Shown here: one piece after another, positions 37,354 through 47,752 of the stretch
Layout: every line of letters starts with the position of its first letter
Numbering within the stretch: position 1 is the stretch's first letter
NCBI GenBank assembly: GCA_029782145.1
Contig: JAKOVH010000003.1
Coordinates: 1-64,000 of the forward strand
Reading direction: 5' to 3'
Length of the DNA stretch: 64,000 nucleotides
From: Actinomycetes bacterium
GTDB taxonomy: Bacteria > Actinomycetota > Acidimicrobiia > Acidimicrobiales > Acidimicrobilacustridaceae
Program-made: the position numbers and the translations under genes
Notes under the pieces: generated by a model
Told to the model about the DNA's origin: nothing
Databases searched by the model: none
Seen by the model: the letters and a program-made list of their open reading frames with translations, nothing else

Positions 37354-38961
37354 TCAGAACGCCCAGACCGTCTCCGGGGAGTCGGCGCCGCTGGCGAGCG
37401 ACCCGCTCTGACCGGTGGCGTACTGCTCGCCCACGTAGACCGCGAGGTCGAAGTCGCAGGCGGTGCTGGTGTAGCCGCCGAGGTTGCGCACGAAGGCCCG
37501 GTAGGCACCGCCGGGTGCGCCCCCGGTGGGCCAGAACACGTTCTCGATGTGGCTGCCGGTGTCGCCCGAGCCGGGGATGGCGTCCACGTCGAGCTGGCCG
37601 CCCGTCGGGGAGGACGGGTTGCCGTAGTAGATCTCGACGCCGCTCGGGTCGGTGACGTGCAGGTCGAGGTCGCAGTCACCCGTCCAGGTCAGCGTGGCCC
37701 GCACGTCGCCCGTGCCGAAGCCGGGCGTCGGCGTCTCGGGGGCCGGGGCCGGTGCAGGGGCCGGAGCCGGCTGCGGGGTCGGGGCGGGCGCCGGAGCCGT
37801 CGTGGTCGTGGTGGTGGTGCTGCTGGTCGGGGTCGTGTCGCTCCCGCTGGCACCCGGCGACCGCTCGATGACCCCTCCGCCGTTGAGGTTGACGAGCACG
37901 AAGGTCTCGATCACCACGGTGGTCTGGTTCACCACGACGACGTTCGTCGGGCTGAACCCCGGCCACGGCGGCCCGGTGTAGGTGGGCGTGGCGCGCACCG
38001 CCTGGGGCTGGGTCAGCGGGTTGCCGCAGTTGCACTTGATCCGGGGCACGCCGTAGCGGTCGACCATCACCGCGGTGCCCGCCTGCAGGACCGCCTGGCG
38101 AGGCGTGGCCCGGCCGTTGCGGTAGCCGTAGTTGGTCACCCGGGTGTCGCTCACGAGCGTGACCGAGGTGAGCTCACGGATGTAGGTCGGCAGCTGCGCC
38201 ACGGTGAGCTGGTTGCCGCCGCTCCACCGCAGCGTCGGGTCGCGGTTGAGGGCCGACACGAAGGCGCCGGCCATCGCCGGGTTGGCGGCGAGGAAGCTGA
38301 TCTGCCCCTCGGGGTCGCAGCGGCCGCTGTTCAACGTGCCGCCGTACAGGCCGCGCTGGCCGCCGCTCACGGTCCGCACCGCAGTGGTCGCGCCCTGGGC
38401 GGGCGGTGCGGTGCTCGACGTGGAGCTCGTCGTCACCGGAATGGCCGGACCGGGCAGGGTCCCGAACGGGTCGGTGCCGGTGCTCGAGGCGCCCTCGAGG
38501 AAGATCTCCCCGGCGGCGGCCTGGTGGTCGTCGTCGCGCACCACCACGAAGGTGATCACCGCACCAGCGATCAGCACCATGGCGGCCACGATGGCGATGA
38601 CCAGCACCAGCGGACTCCTGCGCTTCGCCGGCGGCTGCCCGTTCGGGCCGTAGGGGCCACCGGGTCCTCCGGGACCTCCGGGGCCTCCGGGGCCGGTGGG
38701 GCCGGTCGGGCCGGTCGGGCCGGTCGGGCCCTGGCCCCAACCGCCAGCGGCCGGCGGGTACTGACCGGTGGCCGGCGGGTACTGACCGGTGGCCGGCGGG
38801 TACTGACCGGGGGGCGGTGGCGGCGGTCCCTGCGGCGGCGGCCCCTGCGGCGGAGGTGCCCACCCCGGACCGGGTGGGGGCGGAGGTGGGGCACCCTGGC
38901 CCGGCCACGCCGGCGCTCCGGGTCCCTGCGGCGGTTGGGATGGTGGCGGGACGGAGGTCAT
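37354..38961 (-). CDS. Proline-rich membrane-anchored protein, DUF6777-like with C-terminal beta domain
   Basis: 535 residues. Residues 1-110 are a cytoplasmic low-complexity region: poly-Pro, three QYPPATG repeats and a collagen-like run of GPT/GPG triplets. One membrane helix follows (about 118-140). The exported part has EIFLEGASSTGTDPFG and GLYGGTLNSGRCDPEG, which recall the actinobacterial DUF6777 domain. A Thr/Ser/Pro linker leads to a DUF2135/YfaP-like domain (ATLTWTGDCDLDLHVTDPSG). AAGGAGG ribosome site. Role unknown, perhaps cell-envelope sensing or adhesion. Confidence 0.7.
   Translation of the reverse strand: MTSVPPPSQPPQGPGAPAWPGQGAPPPPPPGPGWAPPPQGPPPQGPPPPPPGQYPPATGQYPPATGQYPPAAGGWGQGPTGPTGPTGPTGPGGPGGPGGPGGPYGPNGQPPAKRRSPLVLVIAIVAAMVLIAGAVITFVVVRDDDHQAAAGEIFLEGASSTGTDPFGTLPGPAIPVTTSSTSSTAPPAQGATTAVRTVSGGQRGLYGGTLNSGRCDPEGQISFLAANPAMAGAFVSALNRDPTLRWSGGNQLTVAQLPTYIRELTSVTLVSDTRVTNYGYRNGRATPRQAVLQAGTAVMVDRYGVPRIKCNCGNPLTQPQAVRATPTYTGPPWPGFSPTNVVVVNQTTVVIETFVLVNLNGGGVIERSPGASGSDTTPTSSTTTTTTTAPAPAPTPQPAPAPAPAPAPETPTPGFGTGDVRATLTWTGDCDLDLHVTDPSGVEIYYGNPSSPTGGQLDVDAIPGSGDTGSHIENVFWPTGGAPGGAYRAFVRNLGGYTSTACDFDLAVYVGEQYATGQSGSLASGADSPETVWAF
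38749..38811. repeat. Three 21-bp tandem repeats in a coding region
   Basis: Units begin GGCCGGCGGGTACTGACC and encode QYPPATG three times in the cytoplasmic Pro-rich part of the preceding protein. The period is a multiple of three, so copy number can change without frameshift. Confidence 0.8.
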
Positions 38962-39032
38962 CGCGCCCTCCTTCGTTCGCGCCCTTGCGGACGCCCACCT
39001 CGATCCTCCGCCGCACCCGCCGTGGGCCGGAA

Positions 39033-39046
39033 GGGACTTCGGTCCC
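39033..39046 (-). terminator. Short hairpin downstream of the SRPBCC gene
   Basis: GGGAC-TTCG-GTCCC on the plus strand; the minus-strand RNA has a CGAA loop. It lies about 70 bp past the SRPBCC stop and before the Pro-rich protein gene. No T-run. Confidence 0.3.
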
Positions 39047-39118
39047 CTCGGTGGTCGTCTCTCACCCTCAGCGCGCGGGCCGCCGACGGCGGCACCACGG
39101 CAGGGGGGCGTCGCCCGG

Positions 39119-39577
39119 TCAGCTGCCGGCGAGCACCTGCTCGATGCGCTCCAGCGTGGCGGCCATGTTGCGCCGGGTGTGATCGGCGCTGCGCCGCACC
39201 AACGGCCGGCTGAGGGCCGACTCCTGGCGGATGTCCCAGCTCTCCCGCACGAGGGTTCCGCCGTCGACCGGCTCGAGCTCGTAGCGCCACACCCGCCCAG
39301 CGACGTGGCGACCGATGGCGCCCGGGCCGCGGGTCTGCCAGGCGATGCGCCGGTCGGGCTCGAACTCCACGACCTCGGACACCATCGAGTACGGGATGCC
39401 GAGCTTCATCGACATCCCGAAGCGGCTGCCCAGCTGCAGGCGCTGCGATCCCTCCTTGGCCGCCACGACGGTGCCCGAGCCGTCGATGTCGTGGTGGCGG
39501 GCCGGGTCGGCCAGCAGGTCGAAGATCGCGCTGGCGGGCGCGGGGATCACCCGCTCCACAGTGACCACGTCGTCCAT
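39119..39577 (-). CDS. SRPBCC/START-like family protein
   Basis: 152 residues: a single helix-grip domain with VERVIPAPASAIFDLLADPARH at its start, FEPDRRIAWQTRGPG in the middle and YELEPVDGGTLVRESWD near the end. Such polyketide cyclase/lipid-transfer folds bind a hydrophobic ligand in a central cavity. No catalytic residues can be assigned. GGAGCG ribosome site. It is 45 bp downstream of guaA and may be co-transcribed. Confidence 0.82.
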   Translation of the reverse strand: MDDVVTVERVIPAPASAIFDLLADPARHHDIDGSGTVVAAKEGSQRLQLGSRFGMSMKLGIPYSMVSEVVEFEPDRRIAWQTRGPGAIGRHVAGRVWRYELEPVDGGTLVRESWDIRQESALSRPLVRRSADHTRRNMAATLERIEQVLAGS

Positions 39578-39622
39578 CTCGGCGCTCCTCTCAGGCCCGG
39601 CGGCGCCCAGGGCGCGCCGGGG

Positions 39623-41167
39623 CTACTCCCACTCGATGGTGCCGGGCGGCTTCGACGTGACGTCGTAGGCCACCCGGTTCACGCCCCCGACCTCGTTGAT
39701 GATGCGGCTCGACATGCGTTCGAGCAGGTCGTAGGGCAGCCGTGCCCAGTCGGCGGTCATGGCGTCTTCGGACGTGACGGCCCGGATGATGACCGGGTGG
39801 CCGTAGGTGCGCTCGTCGCCCATGACGCCCACCGAGCGGATGTCGGGGAGCACGGCGAAGGCCTGCCAGATCTCGCGCTCGAGGCCGGCCGCCTTGACCT
39901 CCTCGCGCACGATGGCGTCGGCCGCCTGCAACATGGCGACCTTCTCCGGGGTGACCTCGCCGATGATCCGCACGCCGAGCCCGGGCCCGGGGAAGGGCTG
40001 GCGCCACACGATCTCGTCGGGCAGGCCCAGCTCGGTGCCGACCTTGCGGACCTCGTCCTTGAACAGCAGCCGCAGCGGCTCGACCAGCTCGAAGTCCATG
40101 TCGTCGGGCAGCCCGCCGACGTTGTGGTGGCTCTTGATCTTGGCCGCGTCCTTGGTGCCCGACTCGATGACGTCCGGGTAGAGCGTGCCCTGCACGAGGA
40201 AGCGGGCGTCCTCGATGCCGCCGGACGCGTCCTCGAACACCCGGATGAACAGCTCGCCGATGGTCTTGCGCTTGTCCTCGGGGTCGGTGACGCCGGCCAG
40301 CCGCTCGAAGAAGCGGTCGCCGGCCCGCACGTGCACCAGCTCGATGCCCTGGTGGCGCCGGAAGGTCTCGACGACCTGCTCGCCCTCTCCCTGGCGCATC
40401 AAGCCCGTGTCGACGAACACGCAGGTGAGCTGGTGGCCGATCGCCTTGTGCACCAGGGCGGCGGCCACCGCCGAGTCGACGCCACCGGAGAGCCCGCAGA
40501 TCGCCCGGCCGGTGCCGACCTGGGCCCGCACGGCCTCGACCTGCGAGTCGATGATCGACGACATCGTCCAGCCCGGAGCGAGCCCGCAGGCGTCGTAGAG
40601 GAAGTGCTCGAGCACCTCCTGCCCGTGGGGCGTGTGCACGACCTCGGGGTGGAACTGGACGCCGAAGCGGCCCCGCGCCCTGTCCTCGAAGGCGGCCGCC
40701 GGGGTGTCGCGGGTGGACGCGGTGACCTCGGCGCCGGAGGGCGCCACGGTGATGGTGTCGAAGTGGCTCATCCACACCGGCTGGTGGCGAGGCTGGGCGG
40801 CGCTGAACAGCACACCCTCGGCGACGACGTCGAGGTCGGTGCGGCCGTACTCGCCGCGGCCGGTGCGGGCGACGGTGCCGCCGAGGTCACGGGCGAGGAG
40901 CTGGGCGCCGTAGCAGATGCCCAGGATCGGGACGTCGAGGTCGTAGACCTGCGGGTCGATCGTCGGCGCCCCCTCGACGTGGACCGACGCCGGGCCACCG
41001 GAGAGCACGATGCCCGATGGCTCGCGCGCCGCGACCTCGGCCGCGGTGATGGTGTGCGGGACGATCTCGGAGTAGACGTGCGCCTCACGCACCCGGCGGG
41101 CGATGAGCTGGGCGTACTGGGCGCCGAAGTCGACGACCAGGACGGTGTCGACGTCAGGGTCGGACAT
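39623..41167 (-). CDS. guaA: GMP synthase (glutamine-hydrolysing)
   Basis: 514 residues. The N-terminal class-I amidotransferase has the nucleophile Cys in [12 protein letters not shown] and the His/Glu in FHPEVVHT. The ATP pyrophosphatase domain has the P-loop [12 protein letters not shown]. The C-terminal dimerisation domain ends [17 protein letters not shown]. Converts XMP to GMP. It follows guaB3 by 3 bp in an operon for guanine nucleotide synthesis. The canonical IMP dehydrogenase guaB2 is not in the window. Confidence 0.96.
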   Translation of the reverse strand: MSDPDVDTVLVVDFGAQYAQLIARRVREAHVYSEIVPHTITAAEVAAREPSGIVLSGGPASVHVEGAPTIDPQVYDLDVPILGICYGAQLLARDLGGTVARTGRGEYGRTDLDVVAEGVLFSAAQPRHQPVWMSHFDTITVAPSGAEVTASTRDTPAAAFEDRARGRFGVQFHPEVVHTPHGQEVLEHFLYDACGLAPGWTMSSIIDSQVEAVRAQVGTGRAICGLSGGVDSAVAAALVHKAIGHQLTCVFVDTGLMRQGEGEQVVETFRRHQGIELVHVRAGDRFFERLAGVTDPEDKRKTIGELFIRVFEDASGGIEDARFLVQGTLYPDVIESGTKDAAKIKSHHNVGGLPDDMDFELVEPLRLLFKDEVRKVGTELGLPDEIVWRQPFPGPGLGVRIIGEVTPEKVAMLQAADAIVREEVKAAGLEREIWQAFAVLPDIRSVGVMGDERTYGHPVIIRAVTSEDAMTADWARLPYDLLERMSSRIINEVGGVNRVAYDVTSKPPGTIEWE

Positions 41168-41170
41168 GGG

Positions 41171-42334
41171 TCAGTGACCCATCCCCACGCCCTGGGCCTT
41201 CTGCAGGACCTTGCCCTCGGTCTGCAGCGCCGGGGCGACCATGACCTCGGCCTTCTGGAACTCCTTGACCGTCTCGTAGCCGCACGTGGCCATCGAGGTG
41301 CGCAGCGCGCCGAAGAGGTTCATGCGGCCGTCGTTCTCGTGGGCCGGGCCGACGAGGATCTCCTCGAGGGTGCCGCGCACGGTGGTCTTCACCCGGGCGC
41401 CTCGGGGCAGCGTCGGGTGGAAGGTGGCCATGCCCCAGTGGTAGCCCCGGCCGGGCGCCTCGGCCGCGGCGGCCAGGGGCGAGCCGATCATCACCGCGTC
41501 GGCGCCGCACACGATGGCCTTGGCGATGTCGCCACCGGTGCCCATGCCGCCGTCGGCGATGACCTGGCAGTAGACGCCGGTCTCGTCGAGGTGGCGCATG
41601 CGGGCCGAGCGGGCGTCGGCGATGGCGGTGGCCTGGGGCACCCCGATGCCGAGCACGCCGCGGGTGGTGCAGGCGTGGCCGGGGCCGACGCCCACCAGCA
41701 CGCCGGCGGCGCCGGTGCGCATGAGGTGCAGGGCGGCCTGGTAGCTGGCGCACCCACCGACGATCACCGGGATGTCGATCTCACGGACGAAGCGCTTGAG
41801 GTTCAGCGGCTCGACCGTCTTGGAGACGTGCTCGGCGGAGACCACGGTGCCCTGGATGACGAGCAGGTCGAGCTCGGCGTCGATGATCTCCTTGGCGAGC
41901 GCCTCGGTGCGCTGAGGGGTGACCGAGCAGCAGCTGACGACCCCGGCCTCCTTGATCTGGCGGATGCGGTGCCCCACCAGCTCGGGCTTGATCGGCTCCT
42001 GGTAGATGTCCTGCATCCGGGCCGTGGCCTTGTCGTTGTCGAGCTCGGCGATCTCGGCGAAGAGCGGCTCGGGGTCCTCGTAGCGGGTCCAGAGGCCCTC
42101 GAGGTTCAGCACGCCCACGCCGCCGAGGCGGCCGATCTCGATGGCCGTCGCCGGGCTGACCACGCCGTCCATGGCCGAGGCCATGAGGGGCAGCTCGAAG
42201 CGGAAGGCGTCGATCTCCCAGGAGATGTCGACGTCCTCGGGGTCGCGGGTGCGGCGGCTCGGCACGATGGCGATGTCGTCGAAGCCGTAGGCCCGGCGCC
42301 CCGACTTGCCCATTCCGATCTCGACCTCGGCCAT
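41171..42334 (-). CDS. guaB3: GuaB3-family IMP dehydrogenase-like protein
   Basis: 387 residues without CBS domains, the length of actinobacterial GuaB3. Seen: YGFDDIAIVPSRRTRDPEDV, MASAMDGVVSP, the catalytic-loop Cys in GPGHACTTRGVLG, and DGGMGTGGDIAKAIVCGAD. Mycobacterial GuaB3 lacks IMP dehydrogenase activity; relatives elsewhere act as GMP reductase. The true reaction is therefore open. Operon with guaA. Confidence 0.9.
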   Translation of the reverse strand: MAEVEIGMGKSGRRAYGFDDIAIVPSRRTRDPEDVDISWEIDAFRFELPLMASAMDGVVSPATAIEIGRLGGVGVLNLEGLWTRYEDPEPLFAEIAELDNDKATARMQDIYQEPIKPELVGHRIRQIKEAGVVSCCSVTPQRTEALAKEIIDAELDLLVIQGTVVSAEHVSKTVEPLNLKRFVREIDIPVIVGGCASYQAALHLMRTGAAGVLVGVGPGHACTTRGVLGIGVPQATAIADARSARMRHLDETGVYCQVIADGGMGTGGDIAKAIVCGADAVMIGSPLAAAAEAPGRGYHWGMATFHPTLPRGARVKTTVRGTLEEILVGPAHENDGRMNLFGALRTSMATCGYETVKEFQKAEVMVAPALQTEGKVLQKAQGVGMGH

Positions 42335-42373
42335 TGCTCGTCCCTTCCGCTGCGCGACCAGAGAAACGGCGAA

Positions 42374-42418
42374 GGAGAGCCTCGAGGGCCCCTCTCCGCT
42401 GAGAAAGACGCGAGTCTA
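42374..42418 (-). promoter_or_regulatory. Promoter and leader hairpin of guaB3-guaA
   Basis: A -10-like TAGACT (42418-42413, minus) lies about 80 bp before the guaB3 start. The leader holds the inverted pair GGAGAG/CTCTCC (42374-42397) around an inner CCTCGAGG. Possible attenuation structure. Confidence 0.3.
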
Positions 42419-42480
42419 CCTCCGGGGCCCGCGTCGTCGGTCCACGGGTGAGGGCCGCCGGTCGGTGGGGCGGCCGAGGA

Positions 42481-42873
42481 TCAGCCGCCGGCCAGGGAGC
42501 GCAGCACCTGCTTGGCGACCTTGGTGTTCATCGACCAGAACGTGGCCGCGCCCCGCTCGGTGATCTGCTGCACGACGCTGCCCCCGGTGAGCGCCTCGAC
42601 GCTGCCGAGCCCGTCGACGATGGCCTTCGAGGTGGCGTCGGTGGCCTTGTAGCCCATCTCGGTGAGCGACTTCACCACGTCGTTCTGGGCCACCGGTGCC
42701 GGGGCGGCGGCGGCGACGATGCGCAGCGCGTCCTTGGTGAGCTGCGCGCCCTGGGTGACGGCGTCGGCCGGCGACAGGTGACCGTCGGGGTGGCTCTCGC
42801 TCGACGCGAGCCATCGGCGCACCTGCGCGACCAGTTCGCCGTGGGTCTCGGCCTCGAAGATCAGCTGCGGCAT
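42481..42873 (-). CDS. Conserved-looking hypothetical protein
   Basis: 130 residues, soluble and mostly helical, with no signal peptide or cysteine. The N-terminus PQLIFEAETHGELVAQVRRW resembles short domains found in other small actinobacterial proteins. The middle AAAAPAPVAQNDVVKSLTEM and KATDATSKAIVDGL suggest a winged-helix-like second half. TACCGT lies 6 nt before the ATG, so expression appears leaderless. Function unknown. Confidence 0.65.
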   Translation of the reverse strand: MPQLIFEAETHGELVAQVRRWLASSESHPDGHLSPADAVTQGAQLTKDALRIVAAAAPAPVAQNDVVKSLTEMGYKATDATSKAIVDGLGSVEALTGGSVVQQITERGAATFWSMNTKVAKQVLRSLAGG

Positions 42874-42879
42874 GTGTGC

Positions 42880-42885
42880 ACGGTA
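42880..42885 (-). promoter_or_regulatory. Leaderless -10 hexamer of the 130-residue gene
   Basis: TACCGT on the minus strand, 6 nt before the ATG at 42873. Confidence 0.5.
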
Positions 42886-42892
42886 CCGCCGG

Positions 42893-43585
42893 TCAGGTGC
42901 TGCCGCCCGGACGGAGCTGACCGCTGGGCACGCTCCACGGCAGCGGCCGGTCGTCGGGGTCGTAGGTGCCCGTGATCAGCGCGAGGAGGTTGCGGAGCAT
43001 CGCTCCCGTGGCACCCCAGATCGTGTCACCCACCACCTCGAAGAAGAAGATGGGCCGATCCTGGGGCGGGACGCCCCAGCGCTCCTCCCGGTACACGCCG
43101 TCGGCGAGCAGCTCCGACAACGGCACGTGCAGCACGAGCTCCACCTCGCCCGGAGCGGCGGTGAGCCGAGGAGGCCCGGGGAGGGTGGCCACGTAGGGCA
43201 CGATGAACGACCGGCTGGTGATCGTGCGTAGGTGGTCGAGCTCACCGATGCGGGTGACGCTGGTCGGGTCGAGCCCGACCTCCTCGTGGGCCTCGCGCAG
43301 GGCGGTGGCCCAGAGGTCCTCACCGGGCTCCTGGCCCCCGCCGGGGAAGCTCACCTCGCCGCGGTGGCTGCGCAGGTGCTGGGCCCGGCGGGTGAGCACC
43401 ACGTGGGCCTCGTCGTCGGCGTCGTAGAGCGCGGCCAGCACGGCCGAGGCCCGCACGTGCTCGTGCTCGCGGTCGGTGGGGTGGGGGGGCGGTGCCGTGG
43501 CCATCGCTGCCCGCACGTCGTCGAGGGTCGGGTGGCGGCGCTCCGGCGGCAGCTCGGCCCACGGCGCGGGCCGACCCGGCCGCAT
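42893..43585 (-). CDS. NUDIX hydrolase, CoA-pyrophosphatase type
   Basis: 230 residues from ATG 43585; a GTG at 43630 would add 15 residues and neither has a ribosome site. The NUDIX box is GGGQEPGEDLWATALREAHE followed by EVGL. It is preceded by LTRRAQHLRSHRGEVSFPGG, the extra motif of NudL-type CoA pyrophosphatases. It would hydrolyse CoA or acyl-CoA to phosphopantetheine and 3',5'-ADP. A 52-residue protein gene lies just upstream and is probably co-transcribed. Confidence 0.87.
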   Translation of the reverse strand: MRPGRPAPWAELPPERRHPTLDDVRAAMATAPPPHPTDREHEHVRASAVLAALYDADDEAHVVLTRRAQHLRSHRGEVSFPGGGQEPGEDLWATALREAHEEVGLDPTSVTRIGELDHLRTITSRSFIVPYVATLPGPPRLTAAPGEVELVLHVPLSELLADGVYREERWGVPPQDRPIFFFEVVGDTIWGATGAMLRNLLALITGTYDPDDRPLPWSVPSGQLRPGGST

Positions 43586-43639
43586 CGACGACGGCCGGGG
43601 GATCTGCTGTCGCCCGCCTCGTGCCGGCACCCGCGGCCG

Positions 43640-43798
43640 CTACGACGCGGGGGCGGAGCGCTCGACGAGGGCCCGCAGCAGCTCGGGCAGGCCGCCCGTC
43701 TTGAGGTTCGCCATGACCCGGCCCGGCGTGGTCTCGCCGCGCTCCCACTCCATCCACGCGGCCAGCAGCTTCTCGGGGTCAGGGGGCGGCATCTCCAT
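43640..43798 (-). CDS. 52-residue soluble protein beside NUDIX gene
   Basis: 52 codons from ATG 43798 to a TAG. The centre WMEWERGETTPGRVMANLKT followed by GGLPELL has the look of a conserved actinobacterial small protein; no signal or membrane segment. A TAGCCT hexamer sits 7 nt before the ATG, exactly where neighbouring leaderless genes have theirs, which supports the start. It precedes the NUDIX gene by 54 bp. Function unknown. Confidence 0.7.
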   Translation of the reverse strand: MEMPPPDPEKLLAAWMEWERGETTPGRVMANLKTGGLPELLRALVERSAPAS

Positions 43799-43805
43799 GC
43801 CGGGA

Positions 43806-43811
43806 AGGCTA
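43806..43811 (-). promoter_or_regulatory. Leaderless -10 hexamer of the 52-residue gene
   Basis: TAGCCT on the minus strand, 7 nt before ATG 43798. Confidence 0.5.
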
Positions 43812-43829
43812 GCGACGCGCCCGCTTCCC

Positions 43830-43867
43830 GAGGCAGATCGGCCGCCACCAACAGCACATCTGCCTCA
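43830..43867. repeat. 38-bp dyad repeat, copy 2
   Basis: GAGGCAGAT and ATCTGCCTC form a perfect 9-bp stem around a 20-nt interior starting CGGCCGCC. Copy 3 starts 63 bp later. Confidence 0.8.
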
Positions 43868-43892
43868 CCGAACCCGGTCGCGCCCGCTTATC

Positions 43893-43930
43893 GAGGCAGA
43901 TCGGCCGCCACCGGCGGCACATGTGCCTCA
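43893..43930. repeat. 38-bp dyad repeat, copy 3
   Basis: Same ends as copy 2 with one stem mismatch (ATGTGCCTC) and an extra inner stem GCCGCC-ACC-GGCGGC. Both copies are preceded by a shared GCGCCCGCTT, so the duplicated unit is at least 50 bp. Confidence 0.8.
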
Positions 43931-43955
43931 GCACGCGGGTCGCCGGGCGCGCAGA

Positions 43956-43977
43956 GGGCCGGCCCGAAGGCCGGCCC
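43956..43977 (-). terminator. groESL terminator with UUCG loop
   Basis: A perfect 9-bp stem GGGCCGGCC/GGCCGGCCC. On the minus strand the loop is TTCG, the stable UUCG tetraloop. It lies 37-58 bp past the groEL stop. No long T-run. Confidence 0.7.
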
Positions 43978-44013
43978 CCTGTCGCACAGGCGTGGTTCAG
44001 GCGTGAGCCTGGG

Positions 44014-45956
<1,943 letters not shown>

Positions 45957-45991
45957 ATCGGCGCCTCCGTTGGCGGTTCTGGGCTGATGGT

Positions 45992-46018
45992 CCAGCACTC
46001 TCGGTGCGAGAGTGCTTA
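45992..46018. promoter_or_regulatory. CIRCE operator, groES-proximal, imperfect
   Basis: CCAGCACTC-N9-GAGTGCTTA: 7-bp core half-sites with the consensus 9-nt spacer. It shares its last bases with the perfect copy upstream. HrcA site. Confidence 0.75.
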
Positions 46019-46042
46019 GCACTCTCATGGAACGAGTGCTAA
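46016..46042. promoter_or_regulatory. CIRCE operator, perfect
   Basis: TTAGCACTC-N9-GAGTGCTAA, an exact match to the CIRCE consensus bound by the HrcA heat-shock repressor, 60 bp before groES. Confidence 0.93.
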
Positions 46043-46139
46043 CGATAGGCGCGCGGCGACGCCGGTACAACCCCGCCCGGGCCGAACTGCGGGATCGGCG
46101 CCGGTCGGGGCCCGAGCGGCTCCCACCGGCGCGGGCCGC

Positions 46140-47144
46140 TCAGGTCGACACCAGGCGGAGGTTGGGGCTGGCTCCCGTGTCGAGCGGCGAGGGCCCGTCG
46201 GCCTGGAGCCGGTACCACCCGGCGGCGGCGACCATGGCCGCGTTGTCGGTGCACATCGACCGACTGGGCAGGAACGCCCGCAGGCCGTCGGCCACGCAGG
46301 CGTCGAGCAGGCGTTCGCGCAGCTGGGAGTTCGCCGCCACGCCGCCGGCCAGGCACAGGGCACGCGCGCCGTGCTCCTGGGCCGCCCGGCGGGCCTTGGT
46401 GACGAGCACGTCGACCACGGCCTCCTGGAACGACGCGGCGACGTCCTCGGTGGCGACGTCGGGGTGCTTGCGCACGTGGTTCACGACCGCCGTCTTGAGC
46501 CCCGAGAAGGAGAAGTCGTAGCTCTCGTCGAGGATGGCGCGGGGGAAGGCGATGGCATGGGGGTCGCCCGCCATGGCGATGGCGTCGATGGCGGGCCCAC
46601 CCGGGTAGCCGAGACCGAGGTAGCGGGCCACCTTGTCGAACGCCTCACCGGCGGCGTCGTCGATGGTCGAGCCCAGGATGCGGTAGCGCCCATGGCCCTC
46701 CATGAGCACGAGCAGCGTGTGGCCGCCCGACACCAGCAGCACCACCACCGGCAGCTCGAGGTCGGGGTCCTCGAGCAGGGCGGCGTAGAGGTGGGCCTCG
46801 AGGTGGTTGACGGCCACGAACGGCACGCCCCAGACCAGCGCCAGGGTCTTGGCCGCGCTGACCCCGACGAGCAGAGCGCCGATCAGGCCGGGCCCCACGG
46901 TGGCGGCCACCGCGTCGACGTGGTCGTCGTCGATGCCGGCCTCGACGAGGGCACGGGCGACCACCGGTGTGAGCAGCTCGACGTGGGCCCGGCTGGCGAT
47001 CTCGGGGACGACGCCACCGAAGCGGGCGTGCAGGTCGACCTGGCTCGACACCACCGACGAGAGCACCTCGTGGCCGTCGACCACGACCGCCGCCGCGGTC
47101 TCGTCGCAGCTGGTCTCGATGCCGAGGATCCGGGTGCGGTTCAC
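46140..47144 (-). CDS. tsaD: tRNA t6A synthase subunit TsaD
   Basis: 334 residues from GTG 47144. Kae1/Qri7-family ATPase fold. Transfers threonylcarbamoyl to A37 of ANN-decoding tRNAs, with TsaB and TsaE encoded upstream. Seen: ILGIETSCDETAAAVV, the metal-binding HLEAH in AVNHLEAHLYA, VSGGHTLLV and AGGVAANSQLRERL. Its GTG overlaps the rimI stop (GTGA). Confidence 0.96.
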   Translation of the reverse strand: MNRTRILGIETSCDETAAAVVVDGHEVLSSVVSSQVDLHARFGGVVPEIASRAHVELLTPVVARALVEAGIDDDHVDAVAATVGPGLIGALLVGVSAAKTLALVWGVPFVAVNHLEAHLYAALLEDPDLELPVVVLLVSGGHTLLVLMEGHGRYRILGSTIDDAAGEAFDKVARYLGLGYPGGPAIDAIAMAGDPHAIAFPRAILDESYDFSFSGLKTAVVNHVRKHPDVATEDVAASFQEAVVDVLVTKARRAAQEHGARALCLAGGVAANSQLRERLLDACVADGLRAFLPSRSMCTDNAAMVAAAGWYRLQADGPSPLDTGASPNLRLVST

Positions 47145-47752
47145 AGGTAGAGGCCCTCCTCGGGCGGTTCGGGGCGCAGAGGCATCGGCGCCAGCCCCTC
47201 GGCGACGAGGGGGCTGGGAAGGTCGGCCTCGATGGCGGCGAGGCGCTCGGCGTAGGCGGGCCGGTGGACGTCGTGGGCCCACAGCACGAGGGCGTCCTCG
47301 GTGGGGTTGCGGTAGTAGCCGCGGCGCACGCCCGACGGGGCGAAGCCGAACCGCCGGTACAGCGCCTGGGCCGGCTCGTTCGACGCCCGCACCTCCAACG
47401 TGACCGCCTCGGCCCCGCGCTCGACCGCCCGGCGGACCAGCACCAGCAGCAGGCGGGTGCCGATGCGCCCGCCCTGGCGGTCGGGGTCGACGGCGATGGT
47501 CGTGACATGCCCGTCGGTGAGGGTGAAGAGCATCCCGGCGAAGCCGACCACCCGGTGCCCGACCCGGGCCACGAGGTACACGCGCTCGTCGCGGCGCGCC
47601 TCGGCGAGGAACAGTCCCAGCGACCACGGCGTCGAGCTGGTGCGCTCCTCGATGGACAGCACGGCGCGCAGGTGCCGCCGCCGCATCGGCGAGATCACGA
47701 TCGGCGTGCCCGTGGCCGCCGCGTCGTGACCGGTGGCCGGCACGGCTCTCAC
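47141..47752 (-). CDS. rimI: Ribosomal-protein alanine N-acetyltransferase RimI-like
   Basis: 203 residues from GTG 47752, which overlaps the tsaB stop (GTGA). GNAT fold: MRRRHLRAVLSIEE at the start, the acetyl-CoA loop VDPDRQGGRIGTRLL, EVRASNEPAQALYRRFGF and a substrate-side GYYRNPTEDALVLW. A 45-residue tail is longer than in E. coli RimI. Its place between tsaB and tsaD is conserved in actinobacteria. It acetylates N-terminal residues of proteins; S18 is the classical target. Confidence 0.92.
   Translation of the reverse strand: MRAVPATGHDAAATGTPIVISPMRRRHLRAVLSIEERTSSTPWSLGLFLAEARRDERVYLVARVGHRVVGFAGMLFTLTDGHVTTIAVDPDRQGGRIGTRLLLVLVRRAVERGAEAVTLEVRASNEPAQALYRRFGFAPSGVRRGYYRNPTEDALVLWAHDVHRPAYAERLAAIEADLPSPLVAEGLAPMPLRPEPPEEGLYL

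Noticed and set aside
46025-46033. ATG inside the CIRCE spacer as a gene start on the plus strand
   Set aside because: The resulting frame runs antisense through tsaD with no recognisable protein features; the site is fully explained as an HrcA operator.
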